A stretch of 64,000 bases of DNA from an uncultured SAR86 cluster bacterium (lineage in GTDB: Bacteria; Pseudomonadota; Gammaproteobacteria; Magnimaribacterales; D2472). The notes beneath the pieces are model-generated. The model was not told the DNA's origin. It saw only the letters and a list, made by a program, of their open reading frames with translations, and did not search any database. The translations under genes were made by a program, and so were the position numbers. How positions within the stretch are numbered: the first letter of the stretch is position 1; every line of letters starts with the position of its first letter. Positions 32,332 through 39,973 of the stretch are shown here, piece by piece. The stretch spans positions 1-64,000 of the forward strand of contig CAJQGX010000005.1 of NCBI GenBank assembly GCA_905478035.1, read 5' to 3'.

Positions 32332-32967
32332 ATGGACATTCTAACTGACCAATCTTTTTTCAGAGCCTTTCACATTCTATTTGGAATTACATGGATAGGA
32401 TTACTTTATTACTTTAACTTTATTCAAGGTGAGTACGTAAAAGTTGCTAACCCAGATGCCAAGGCAGATGTCTTCAAAAAACTTGCTCCAAATGCTTTGT
32501 GGTGGTTCAGATGGGCTGCACTATTTACTTTCTTAACAGGAGTTATTTTACTTCATCAAATAACAGCTAAGTTAAGTACAGAGATTATTCTTGGTGCAAC
32601 TATGGGTACATTCATGATGTTAAATGTATGGGGTATTATTTGGAGAAACCAAAAGATTGTTCTGGGTATGAAAGAGGGTGATGCTGCTGTTGCAGGAGCA
32701 AAGGCAGGATTAGCATCAAGAACAAACACTCTATTTTCAGTACCAATGCTGATGTATATGGTTTATTCAGCTCATAGCGGAAGTGCATATATTTCTATTG
32801 ATGGCTGGTCAAGTACGAGTCTTCTTTTGGGATTAGCAATAATTTTTATTATTGAAGCAAATGCAATATGGGGAAAAATGTTACCGGCTATCACATCAGT
32901 AAGAGCAGTTATAACTTCGTCATTTATACTTGCAGTTGTATTGAAGCTCATTACAGACATTTTATAA
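32332..32967 (+). CDS. PuuD-like membrane protein (urate oxidase N-terminal domain family)
   Basis: A 211-residue protein with about six hydrophobic helices. The opening 'FRAFHILFGITWIGLLYYFNFIQ' and 'NALWWFRWAALFTFLTGVILL' match the membrane domain named Urate_ox_N/PuuD (DUF989), found in membrane urate hydroxylases fused to a cytochrome c domain. Here the cytochrome domain is missing, so urate oxidation should not be assumed. Conserved His ('FHILFG') and Trp residues suggest haem or redox involvement, which is inference. The gene has its own leader and GGGAG site. Confidence 0.72.
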   Translation: MDILTDQSFFRAFHILFGITWIGLLYYFNFIQGEYVKVANPDAKADVFKKLAPNALWWFRWAALFTFLTGVILLHQITAKLSTEIILGATMGTFMMLNVWGIIWRNQKIVLGMKEGDAAVAGAKAGLASRTNTLFSVPMLMYMVYSAHSGSAYISIDGWSSTSLLLGLAIIFIIEANAIWGKMLPAITSVRAVITSSFILAVVLKLITDIL

Positions 32968-33012
32968 ACAATATAATTTAAAAAACTTTAAAAATTCTTA
33001 AGGAGAATTTAT

Positions 33013-33597
33013 ATGTCTAACAAACCATCGAGAGAAGAAGCATTGAAAGCTGTAAGAACCCTAATATCTTGGGCAGGAGATGATCCAGATAGAGAAGGTT
33101 TAATAGAAACTCCTGACAGAGTTGTCAGATCTTATAACGAATTCTTTTGTGGTTATGAGGAAGATGCAGAGGCTGTTCTTGGAAAAACGTTTGAAGAAGT
33201 AGAAGGTTATGACGAGGTAGTTATTGTAAGAAACATCAGAGTTGAGTCTCATTGCGAACATCATATGGTGCCGATTGTAGGTGTAGCTCATGTTGGTTAC
33301 ATACCAAATAAAAAAGTGGTTGGTATAAGTAAACTTGCACGAGTTGTAGATATTTATGGAAAAAGACTTCAAACTCAAGAAACCATGACAGCCCTAATAG
33401 CTGATACCATCGATAGAGTTCTTCAGCCTAAGGGAGTTGCAGTAGTTATTGATGCAAACCATGAATGCATGTCTACAAGAGGAATTCATAAAACAGAATC
33501 TAGTACTATTACTAGCAGAATGCTTGGTAGTTTCAGGGATAATATTGAAACTAGGGCAGAGTTCATGAACTTAATTAATTCTCCAAAAGCATTTTAA
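33013..33597 (+). CDS. folE: GTP cyclohydrolase I (FolE)
   Basis: Zinc enzyme that forms dihydroneopterin triphosphate from GTP, the first step of folate and pterin synthesis. Zinc ligands are Cys81 and His84 ('[13 protein letters not shown]') and Cys152 ('[10 protein letters not shown]'). '[19 protein letters not shown]' and '[12 protein letters not shown]' are family hallmarks. The 194-residue length is normal. The Maf gene begins directly at the base after the stop codon. Confidence 0.97.
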   Translation: MSNKPSREEALKAVRTLISWAGDDPDREGLIETPDRVVRSYNEFFCGYEEDAEAVLGKTFEEVEGYDEVVIVRNIRVESHCEHHMVPIVGVAHVGYIPNKKVVGISKLARVVDIYGKRLQTQETMTALIADTIDRVLQPKGVAVVIDANHECMSTRGIHKTESSTITSRMLGSFRDNIETRAEFMNLINSPKAF

Positions 33598-34236
33598 ATG
33601 ATCGATGATTCGATACTTTCTAGTATCAATCCTGTCACACCAATAATTCTAGCATCTGGCTCAGAGAGTCGAAAAGTCATGCTGGAAGACGCTGGTATAA
33701 ATTTTTCAACCATTACATCTGAAGTTGATGAAGATGCCTTAAAAATTAAAATTGCTTCTATGCCTTTTAATAATCAGGTTATTGAACTTGCAAAGGCTAA
33801 GGCTGCAGTGGTGAGCTCAAAAAATCCTGGAAATATAGTTATTGGCGGTGATCAAATGTGTATTTTTGAAAATAGAGTATTTGATAAACCAGGCTCAGTT
33901 GAAAAAGCAATAAGCAATCTAAAATTATTATCTGGAACAACACACTTTCAATATAGTGGCGTATGTATCTATAAAGATGGTGTGTCTTTGTGGGAATATT
34001 CGGAAGTTGTTGAAATGAATATGCATGATCTATCAGAAGAAGAAATTATTAATTATGTAAAACTTGAAAATCCAATTCATGCAGCAGGTGCATATAAGTT
34101 TGAATCTCTTGGATGTAACTTATTTTCTAGTGTAGATGGCTCATCATATACAATTAGAGGAATGCCATTATTACCACTACTAAATGAGCTCAGAAATTTA
34201 AAAATTATAGATCTAAATAGAATCTCAAAAAATTAG
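33598..34236 (+). CDS. Maf-like nucleotide pyrophosphatase
   Basis: A 212-residue Maf/HAM1-fold protein. The start 'PIILASGSESRKVMLEDAGINF', 'SEVDEDALK', 'IGGDQMCIFENRVFDKP' and 'YKFESLG' correspond to the conserved Maf active-site blocks (the S-x-x-R substrate motif and the catalytic Asp in GGDQ). Family members hydrolyse modified or canonical nucleoside triphosphates. It is more divergent than Maf or YceF of E. coli, so I do not assign a subtype. It is in a compact run with folE and cysS. Confidence 0.85.
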   Translation: MIDDSILSSINPVTPIILASGSESRKVMLEDAGINFSTITSEVDEDALKIKIASMPFNNQVIELAKAKAAVVSSKNPGNIVIGGDQMCIFENRVFDKPGSVEKAISNLKLLSGTTHFQYSGVCIYKDGVSLWEYSEVVEMNMHDLSEEEIINYVKLENPIHAAGAYKFESLGCNLFSSVDGSSYTIRGMPLLPLLNELRNLKIIDLNRISKN

Positions 34237-34240
34237 AACA

Positions 34241-35629
34241 ATGCAGCCTATCAAAATATTTAATACTCTTTCAGGCAAAAAACAGGATTTTCATCCTTTG
34301 GATTCTGGTCATATTAAAATATACGCTTGTGGGCCAACAGTTTATAACTATGCTCATATTGGTAACGCTAGAATGGCTGTTGTTTTCGATACCCTTGTAA
34401 GAGTTTTAAGGTTCCAATATCCAAAAGTAACCTACGTTTCTAATATCACAGACATCGATGACAAAATTATAGATGCAGCTAATGAGCAAAAAGTACCCAT
34501 AAAGGAAATCACTGAAAAGTATACTAATATTTACAATACTGATATGGCTGCGCTATGTGTAAATATTCCTGATATACAACCCAAGGCAACACAATATATT
34601 CCAGAAATGATTAGTCTTATTAAAGATCTAATTGCTAAGGATCATGCTTATGAAAAAGAGGGGCATGTTTTATTTCATGTACCTTCTTATGAGAACTATG
34701 GAAAATTATCAAATAGAAATAGAGATGAGCAAATAGCAGGTAGCAGGATTGAGGTAGCGCCATTTAAAAAAGATCCAGCTGACTTTGTTCTATGGAAACC
34801 AAGCTCTGATGCGCAACCTGGGTGGGATTCTCCATGGGGTTTTGGTAGGCCTGGATGGCATACAGAATGTTCGGCTATGTCTGAAAAAACATTAGGCTTA
34901 CCATTTGATATTCATGGGGGTGGAAGAGACTTAACATTTCCTCATCATGAAAATGAAATAGCGCAAAGCTGTTGCTCTAGCGCTGACATTAATAGCCCAA
35001 ACTCATATGCAAATTATTGGATGCACAACGGATTCGTGACTGTTAACGGAGAAAAAATGTCTAAATCCCTAGGCAATATTATTTTAGTGAGAGATTTATC
35101 GAATAATTACCATGGTGAGGTTATCAGGCTTGCATTAATGTCTTCACATTACAGACAAGGCCTTGATTGGAATGAAAAAGTTATACATCAGGCAAAGAAA
35201 CTTTTAGATAAGTTATATACCATTCTATTCGATCTTAAATCTGAAGATTTGGTTGAAATAAAGGATAGAGAGTGGGTTAAACCTTTAATGGACGATCTTA
35301 ATACTCCAGGATTTATTGCTAATGTAAATAGCCTTATTAAAACTTATGCATCTTCACCTGATGAGAATAAAGCAATCTTAAAAAGTAAGCTGATTCTTTT
35401 AGGCAATCTCATGGGAATATTACAAGTAGATCCAGAATCATGGTTTGAAAAGGATAATTCAACTATAAATCTTGATGAAAAAGAAATAAAAGCATTAATA
35501 TCAAAGCGTAACGAAGCTAAAATAAATAAAGATTATGAAAAGGCAGATGCTATAAGAGATGATCTAATGAAAAATGGAATTGAGATTATGGATAGTAGCT
35601 CAGGAACAACATGGAAAATTAAGTCATGA
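34241..35629 (+). CDS. cysS: Cysteinyl-tRNA synthetase
   Basis: Class I synthetase of 462 residues. The zinc/HIGH region reads 'YACGPTVYNYAHIGNARM', the tRNA-Cys specific segments include 'RPGWHTECSAM' and 'GGGRDLTFPHHENEIAQS', and the KMSKS motif is 'GEKMSKSLGNI'. The C-terminus carries the DALR-type helical domain. It overlaps the next gene by four bases. Confidence 0.98.
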   Translation: MQPIKIFNTLSGKKQDFHPLDSGHIKIYACGPTVYNYAHIGNARMAVVFDTLVRVLRFQYPKVTYVSNITDIDDKIIDAANEQKVPIKEITEKYTNIYNTDMAALCVNIPDIQPKATQYIPEMISLIKDLIAKDHAYEKEGHVLFHVPSYENYGKLSNRNRDEQIAGSRIEVAPFKKDPADFVLWKPSSDAQPGWDSPWGFGRPGWHTECSAMSEKTLGLPFDIHGGGRDLTFPHHENEIAQSCCSSADINSPNSYANYWMHNGFVTVNGEKMSKSLGNIILVRDLSNNYHGEVIRLALMSSHYRQGLDWNEKVIHQAKKLLDKLYTILFDLKSEDLVEIKDREWVKPLMDDLNTPGFIANVNSLIKTYASSPDENKAILKSKLILLGNLMGILQVDPESWFEKDNSTINLDEKEIKALISKRNEAKINKDYEKADAIRDDLMKNGIEIMDSSSGTTWKIKS

Positions 35630-36225
35630 ATGATAGTAGTACCTTATCCATTCCTGATAGCTATGATCAGATATCAGATACTCTAGGAACTGCAGAACTG
35701 ATTCTAGATGATGCAGTAGAGAATGCAAAAACACTTTTTCATACTCTTGTCCTTTCCTCTCATGATGAAGATAAAATAGTATCAAGAGTCGTAGTTTTAA
35801 GAGAGTTTAATTCTAAAGAAAGATATCTACGTTTTCATACAGATGCTAGAGCTCCAAAAATTAAACATTTCAAGAAAAATAGCAATGCATCATTGCTTGG
35901 TTATGATCCAGCATTAAAAATTCAACTAAAGCTCCAAGGAAGTGTTGATGTTCATTTCAATGACGATGTAACTAAATTATCTTGGAATGAATCAACTACC
36001 AGATCAAAAAAGTGTTATTCCGTAGAGGGAGGCTCATCATTGAAAATAGAGAATCCTTCTGAATATGATTTAAAAGATGGAAATATTGAAGATGGATATT
36101 TAAATTTTGCAGTTCTTAAATTTAAATATACATCCTTGGAATTCCTTTATCTTAAAAGTTCAGGACATAGAAGAGCAATTCATTCATGGAATGAAGGCCT
36201 TGTTTCTAATTGGCTTGTACCTTAA
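35626..36225 (+). CDS. PNPOx-fold flavin-binding protein
   Basis: A 199-residue protein related to pyridoxamine 5'-phosphate oxidase. 'HTLVLSSHDEDKIVSRVVVLREFN' and 'LRFHTDARAPKIKHFKKNSNASLLGYDPALKIQLKLQGSVDVHF' align with the FMN-binding split barrel (R.V.lR, T...S.K...l..np.....W). The C-terminal part, 'GYLNFAVLKFKYTSLEFLYLKSSGHRRAIHSW', also fits. It is not close enough to PdxH to call it that, although PdxB at 19304 shows that the pathway operates. Its start overlaps the cysS stop. Confidence 0.75.
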   Translation: MNDSSTLSIPDSYDQISDTLGTAELILDDAVENAKTLFHTLVLSSHDEDKIVSRVVVLREFNSKERYLRFHTDARAPKIKHFKKNSNASLLGYDPALKIQLKLQGSVDVHFNDDVTKLSWNESTTRSKKCYSVEGGSSLKIENPSEYDLKDGNIEDGYLNFAVLKFKYTSLEFLYLKSSGHRRAIHSWNEGLVSNWLVP

Positions 36226-36250
36226 AAAAGACTAACCCTCTCTACCCTAT

Positions 36251-36297
36251 TAATTAAATATGAATATTAATGTAATATTAATATTCATATTTAATTA
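36251..36297 (+). promoter_or_regulatory. Perfect 21-bp inverted repeat overlapping a leader and RBS
   Basis: Arms at 36251-36271 and 36277-36297 are perfect reverse complements around a 5-base loop (GTAAT). The arms contain only two G/C pairs at most. Just outside, CCC at 36245-36247 can pair with GGG at 36298-36300, which is the ribosome-binding site of the 36309 gene. There is no T tract, so it is not a normal terminator. As RNA it could hide the ribosome-binding site; as DNA it could be an operator. Confidence 0.7.
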
Positions 36298-36308
36298 GGG
36301 AGAAAATA

Positions 36309-36794
36309 ATGAATAAATTTTTATTAAGTGGCTTATTGATTTTATCAACAAGCTTTATTTTTGCTGATGGTCATTCGTCTGCAGAAAAAGAAGTATTAAA
36401 AACTCTTGCAACTTATTTTGAGGCAAGAAATGCCAGTGACTGGGACACAGTTGTTGCTCATGAGAGTAAGTCAGGAACCTATGGAACCAATTCAGATGGA
36501 AGCTTTCATAAACCTGTTGTAAAACAATCAGCAGAGGACTGGGCAACATCAGGCCAGGGCGGCTCACTCAATATCCATTATCCTGAAGCCATTCAAATAG
36601 CGGATGATGTAGTTTATGTAAGATTTTATTACGAAGGAATGACCGAAGTAGCAGGAAATTCAAAGCCATACAGAACTAGAGTCACCATGAATTGGGTCAA
36701 AGAAGGAAATAAATGGGTAGCTAAATCTCAACATTATTCATCAGCTTCATATGGTGGAGTTCACGTTTCACAAGCTGCTGATTTCGAGGACTAA
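36309..36794 (+). CDS. Secreted NTF2-like (SnoaL/DUF4440-type) protein
   Basis: A 161-residue protein with a signal peptide of about 19 residues ('FLLSGLLILSTSFIFA', cut before 'DGHSSA'). The mature part has the cone-shaped NTF2 fold pattern: a first helix pair 'EKEVLKTLATYFEARNASDWDTVVAHES', a middle strand block, and the C-terminal strands 'YRTRVTMNWVKEGNKWVAKSQHY'. No catalytic residues can be assigned. It is followed two bases later by another secreted protein, so the two are probably exported together as one unit under the inverted-repeat element just upstream. Confidence 0.7.
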   Translation: MNKFLLSGLLILSTSFIFADGHSSAEKEVLKTLATYFEARNASDWDTVVAHESKSGTYGTNSDGSFHKPVVKQSAEDWATSGQGGSLNIHYPEAIQIADDVVYVRFYYEGMTEVAGNSKPYRTRVTMNWVKEGNKWVAKSQHYSSASYGGVHVSQAADFED

Positions 36795-36796
36795 AA

Positions 36797-37489
36797 ATGA
36801 AAAATATTTTATTAGTAATACCTTTAATAATTAGTTTTGCAGCATTTAGCGCTCATCATGAAAATGGTGATCATAGTGATGTAAAAATGATGGAACATAA
36901 CTTTGCCTATCTTTCTTCATATACGATGCCAGCCGGATCGAATGCAGACAGAATTGCTAAGAGCCTTTTAGAGAATGTTAATACTTTAGAAGAGGATGGA
37001 TATAATGTTTGTGGATTATTAAGACATCAATTTGGTGGAGATAGAGCATTCTATAGTTATTGTTACTTTGATAGCTGGGAGCAATTTGCAAAAATTAATG
37101 ATTCAAATGAACCAGTAACGAGAGAGCCTAAGCAAATATATGGTGACCATACTGATAACATAGTAGCTATGGTTGAAAAGAATTTAACCAAAGCAACTCC
37201 ACATGTACTTATGGCTACTTATACTTTTGGACCTTATTTAACAGATAACCAAAAAAGAGCTAATGCTAAAACTATTTTTAATGCATATGACTCTGCCTTT
37301 GGCGGATGTAATTTAATGGAGCATTTCTGGGGGCCAGAGCAAGCTTGGTATTTTGTATGTGGCTATGAAAATTACGCAGACTTTGCAAATAAAGTAGAGG
37401 TATTAAGCGGAATACATGAAACCGAGTTAGCTGATTTAAAGCTTGATGTTATGGATCATTCAGATGATTTAATGATTAGAGTTAAATAA
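36797..37489 (+). CDS. Secreted protein with two tandem related domains, function unknown
   Basis: A 230-residue protein with a signal peptide ('LLVIPLIISFAAFSA'). The mature chain contains two similar halves. Half one is about residues 38-105 ('YLSSYTMPAG', 'VCGLLRHQFGGDRAFYSYCYFDSWEQFAKI') and half two is about 137-205 ('LMATYTFGPY', 'GCNLMEHFWGPEQAWYFVCGYENYADFANKV'). Both follow a beta-alpha-beta-beta-alpha order like dimeric alpha/beta-barrel proteins, with a cysteine pair at equivalent positions. I do not recognise a named family. Confidence 0.65.
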   Translation: MKNILLVIPLIISFAAFSAHHENGDHSDVKMMEHNFAYLSSYTMPAGSNADRIAKSLLENVNTLEEDGYNVCGLLRHQFGGDRAFYSYCYFDSWEQFAKINDSNEPVTREPKQIYGDHTDNIVAMVEKNLTKATPHVLMATYTFGPYLTDNQKRANAKTIFNAYDSAFGGCNLMEHFWGPEQAWYFVCGYENYADFANKVEVLSGIHETELADLKLDVMDHSDDLMIRVK

Positions 37490-37506
37490 GTAAATAAATT
37501 GATGAT

Positions 37507-37533
37507 AAAAACCCTCTTTATGAGGGTTTTTTT
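37507..37533. terminator. Rho-independent terminator, probably bidirectional
   Basis: AAAACCCTC pairs with GAGGGTTTT around TTTAT, with seven T after the stem on the plus strand and an A/T-rich flank that gives a T run on the minus strand. It ends the 36309-37489 unit and, read leftwards, the tRNA-Arg gene that finishes two bases away. Confidence 0.9.
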
Positions 37534-37534
37534 A

Positions 37535-37609
37535 TGGCGCCCTCTGCAGGAATCGAACCTGCAACTAATCCTTAGGAGGGATCTGTTATATCCATTTAAC
37601 TAAGAAGGC
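37535..37609 (-). tRNA. tRNA-Arg (anticodon CCT)
   Basis: Read on the minus strand, the 75 bases fold as a cloverleaf: acceptor GCCTTCT pairs with AGAGGGC (one G-U), the D-arm is GTTA...TAAC, and the T-arm is GCAGG-TTCGATT-CCTGC. The anticodon loop is CTCCTAA, with the anticodon CCT at plus positions 37574-37576, so it reads AGG codons. The 3' CCA is encoded. It diverges from thrS. Confidence 0.93.
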
Positions 37610-37650
37610 TTATTTAAAAAAAAGATAGTTTATAACATTAATTAAGAGTT

Positions 37651-37668
37651 TATTAGTTATAACTAATA
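37651..37668. promoter_or_regulatory. 18-bp perfect palindrome between tRNA-Arg and thrS
   Basis: TATTAGTTATAACTAATA is a perfect palindrome. It lies where the -35 region of thrS would be and also upstream of the divergent tRNA gene, so a protein bound here could influence both. The binding protein is unknown. Confidence 0.5.
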
Positions 37669-37686
37669 CAGTTCAATATTTGCATA

Positions 37687-37692
37687 TATAAT
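37687..37692 (+). promoter_or_regulatory. thrS -10 element, predicted leaderless start
   Basis: A perfect TATAAT ends seven bases before the ATG of thrS at 37699, placing the transcription start at or next to the start codon. No Shine-Dalgarno sequence lies between them. No clear -35 hexamer is seen; the palindrome at 37651-37668 covers that position. Confidence 0.55.
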
Positions 37693-37698
37693 GATGTA

Positions 37699-39630
37699 AT
37701 GAAAATTACATTACCAGATGGAAGTATAAGAGAATTAGCTGATGGCTCTTCAGGTCTTGATCTTGCATCTGATATTGGTCCGGGATTAGCTAAGGCAGCA
37801 ATAGCAGTTACAGTTAATGGAATTCAAAAAGATCTAAGTGACCCTATAGAAAAAGACTCCGAAGTATCGATCATAACTATCGATTCTAATGAAGGTATAG
37901 AGATAATGAGACATACTCTTACTGCACAGGTTTTAGCAAGAGCTGTTAAAAATTTATATCCAGAATCAAAATTAGCAATAGGACCAACTATTAATGATGG
38001 TTTTTATTATGATTTCGAGTTCAAAAAAGCAATTTCACCAGATAACTTAGCATCTATTGAAAAAGAAATGAGATCAATTATTTCTAATGGTTCGTCCATT
38101 ACCAAATCACTTCATTCAAAATCTGAAGCAATGAATATATTTAAAGGGGAAGGCGAAACTTATAAAGAATCTATTATTGAAGAATCCGAACAGGAGGATA
38201 ACTTCCAGCTTTATTCTCAGGATAATAATGAATTTGTTGATTTATGCCGTGGACCCCATTTACCAAGCCTAAAACATATTGGCGCCTTTAAATTAACTAA
38301 ATTAGCTGGAGCATATTGGAAAGGTGATTCTAATAATAAAATGCTTACTAGAATTTATGGCACTGCATGGAAAAATGAAAAAGAATTAAATGCCTACCTT
38401 CTTAGGATTGAAGAAGCAGAAAAAAGAGATCATAGAAAGCTTGGTAAAGAAATGAATTTGTTTCATTTCCAAGAAGAAGCCCCGGGTATGGTTTTTTGGC
38501 ACCCTAATGGCTGGATAATATACAGACTGTTAGAAAACTTCATTAGAAACAAACTTGAGAAATATAATTATCTTGAAATTAAAACTCCTCAAGTTGTGGA
38601 TAGGAAATTGTGGGAAGCATCTGGCCATTGGGATAAATATAGAGAAAATATGTTCATTACAGAGATAGATGAAGAACATGCTAATGAAAAAAGAACAAAT
38701 GCCTTAAAACCAATGAACTGTCCATGCCATGTTCAGATATACAACCAAGGACTTAAATCATATAGGGACCTTCCTTTGAGATATGCAGAATTTGGGTCAT
38801 GCCATAGATATGAAGCCTCTGGAACTATGCATGGTCTTATGAGAGTCCGGGGATTTACTCAGGATGATGGCCATATATTTTGTACAGAGGAACAAATTGA
38901 AAAGGAAACAGAGCTTTTCATAAGTTTACTATCAGATATATACAAAGACCTTGGATTTGAAACATTTGATATTAAACTATCGACAAGACCCGAGGTAAGG
39001 GTTGGTAGTGATGAAGTTTGGGATAAAGCAGAGGCAGCTTTGGAAGGTGCAATTACAAAATTAAATCTTCCATTTACCTTGGAAGAGGGTGATGGAGCAT
39101 TTTATGGACCTAAGCTTGATTTTGTATTGACTGATGCCATTGGAAGAGAATGGCAATGTGGAACATTTCAAGCTGACTTTAATTTACCTGAAAGGCTTGA
39201 TGCTGAATATGTTGGTGAAGACGGATCAAAGCATAGACCAGTAATGATACATAGAGCAGTTCTAGGATCCTTTGAAAGATTTATAGGAGTTTTAATTGAA
39301 AACTATTCAGGAAGACTTCCTTTTTGGCTAGCACCACTTCAAGTTTCTGTAGCTACAATTATCTCTGATGTAGATGATTACGCAAAAGAGATAATTGAGA
39401 GCCTGGAAGATGCTGGAATTAGGTGTCATGCAGATCTCAGGAATGAAAAAATTAGTTATAAAGTCAGAGAGCATAGTTCTGCTAAAGTTCCAGTCATAAT
39501 GGCGTTAGGACAACGAGAAAAGGACAATAGAACAGTTTCTATAAGAAGAATTGGAAGTGATAAAACAGAAACTTTAGACTTAGATGAAGCTCTCAAGGCT
39601 CTTTCGGTTGAGAATAAGAATCCTCAGTAA
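37699..39630 (+). CDS. thrS: Threonyl-tRNA synthetase
   Basis: Class II synthetase of 643 residues with the full domain set. An N-terminal TGS domain ('[22 protein letters not shown]') is followed by an editing domain with '[18 protein letters not shown]' and '[11 protein letters not shown]', then a catalytic core with motif 2 '[23 protein letters not shown]' region and Cys/His zinc ligands ('[12 protein letters not shown]'), and a C-terminal anticodon-binding domain. In many gammaproteobacteria infC-rpmI-rplT follow; here yidD does. Confidence 0.98.
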   Translation: MKITLPDGSIRELADGSSGLDLASDIGPGLAKAAIAVTVNGIQKDLSDPIEKDSEVSIITIDSNEGIEIMRHTLTAQVLARAVKNLYPESKLAIGPTINDGFYYDFEFKKAISPDNLASIEKEMRSIISNGSSITKSLHSKSEAMNIFKGEGETYKESIIEESEQEDNFQLYSQDNNEFVDLCRGPHLPSLKHIGAFKLTKLAGAYWKGDSNNKMLTRIYGTAWKNEKELNAYLLRIEEAEKRDHRKLGKEMNLFHFQEEAPGMVFWHPNGWIIYRLLENFIRNKLEKYNYLEIKTPQVVDRKLWEASGHWDKYRENMFITEIDEEHANEKRTNALKPMNCPCHVQIYNQGLKSYRDLPLRYAEFGSCHRYEASGTMHGLMRVRGFTQDDGHIFCTEEQIEKETELFISLLSDIYKDLGFETFDIKLSTRPEVRVGSDEVWDKAEAALEGAITKLNLPFTLEEGDGAFYGPKLDFVLTDAIGREWQCGTFQADFNLPERLDAEYVGEDGSKHRPVMIHRAVLGSFERFIGVLIENYSGRLPFWLAPLQVSVATIISDVDDYAKEIIESLEDAGIRCHADLRNEKISYKVREHSSAKVPVIMALGQREKDNRTVSIRRIGSDKTETLDLDEALKALSVENKNPQ

Positions 39631-39641
39631 TCAATGATGCA

Positions 39642-39842
39642 ATGTTTTTTATAAAACTATTTACATTGCCAATTCGTTTTTATAGATACTTCATATCACC
39701 ACTTACCCCGCCAACATGCAGGTTTGAGCCCACATGTTCTCAATATGCAATTAATTCTATAGAAGAAAATGGAGTTATAAGAGGCTCTATTATGGCTGTT
39801 AAAAGAATTTCAAAATGTCATCCTTGGTATAAAGGAGACTGA
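39642..39842 (+). CDS. yidD: Membrane protein insertion efficiency factor YidD
   Basis: A 66-residue protein with the strongly conserved '[28 protein letters not shown]' and '[12 protein letters not shown]' features of YidD, a small membrane-associated protein that assists YidC-dependent insertion. Two start codons upstream (39634, 39637) are in other frames. The family usually sits in rpmH-rnpA-yidD-yidC; here it is twelve bases after thrS, so it has been relocated. Confidence 0.93.
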   Translation: MFFIKLFTLPIRFYRYFISPLTPPTCRFEPTCSQYAINSIEENGVIRGSIMAVKRISKCHPWYKGD

Positions 39843-39973
39843 ATTCATAATTACAGCTTTATATATATAAAAAACATTGATTTATTTAATATATATAAAT
39901 ATAGATATATACGGGCATTAATGCTATATTTTTTATATACATAAGTTCAATGAAGCCATTAGGGGGGTCAAAT
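39843..39973 (+). promoter_or_regulatory. Leader region of the first TonB-dependent receptor
   Basis: This gap is very AT-rich with several TATATA runs. It holds a perfect 10-bp palindrome GCATTAATGC (39915-39924) directly followed by a -10-like TATATT (39925-39930). A strong AGGGGGG ribosome-binding site is at 39961-39967, five to seven bases ahead of ATG 39974. No -35 hexamer is convincing. A similar 'GGCAT..TAATG' sequence is found in front of the second receptor. Confidence 0.4.

Noticed and set aside
36251-36297. Reading the 21-bp inverted repeat as a terminator for the PNPOx-fold gene
   Set aside because: No T tract follows the stem and it runs straight into a ribosome-binding site.
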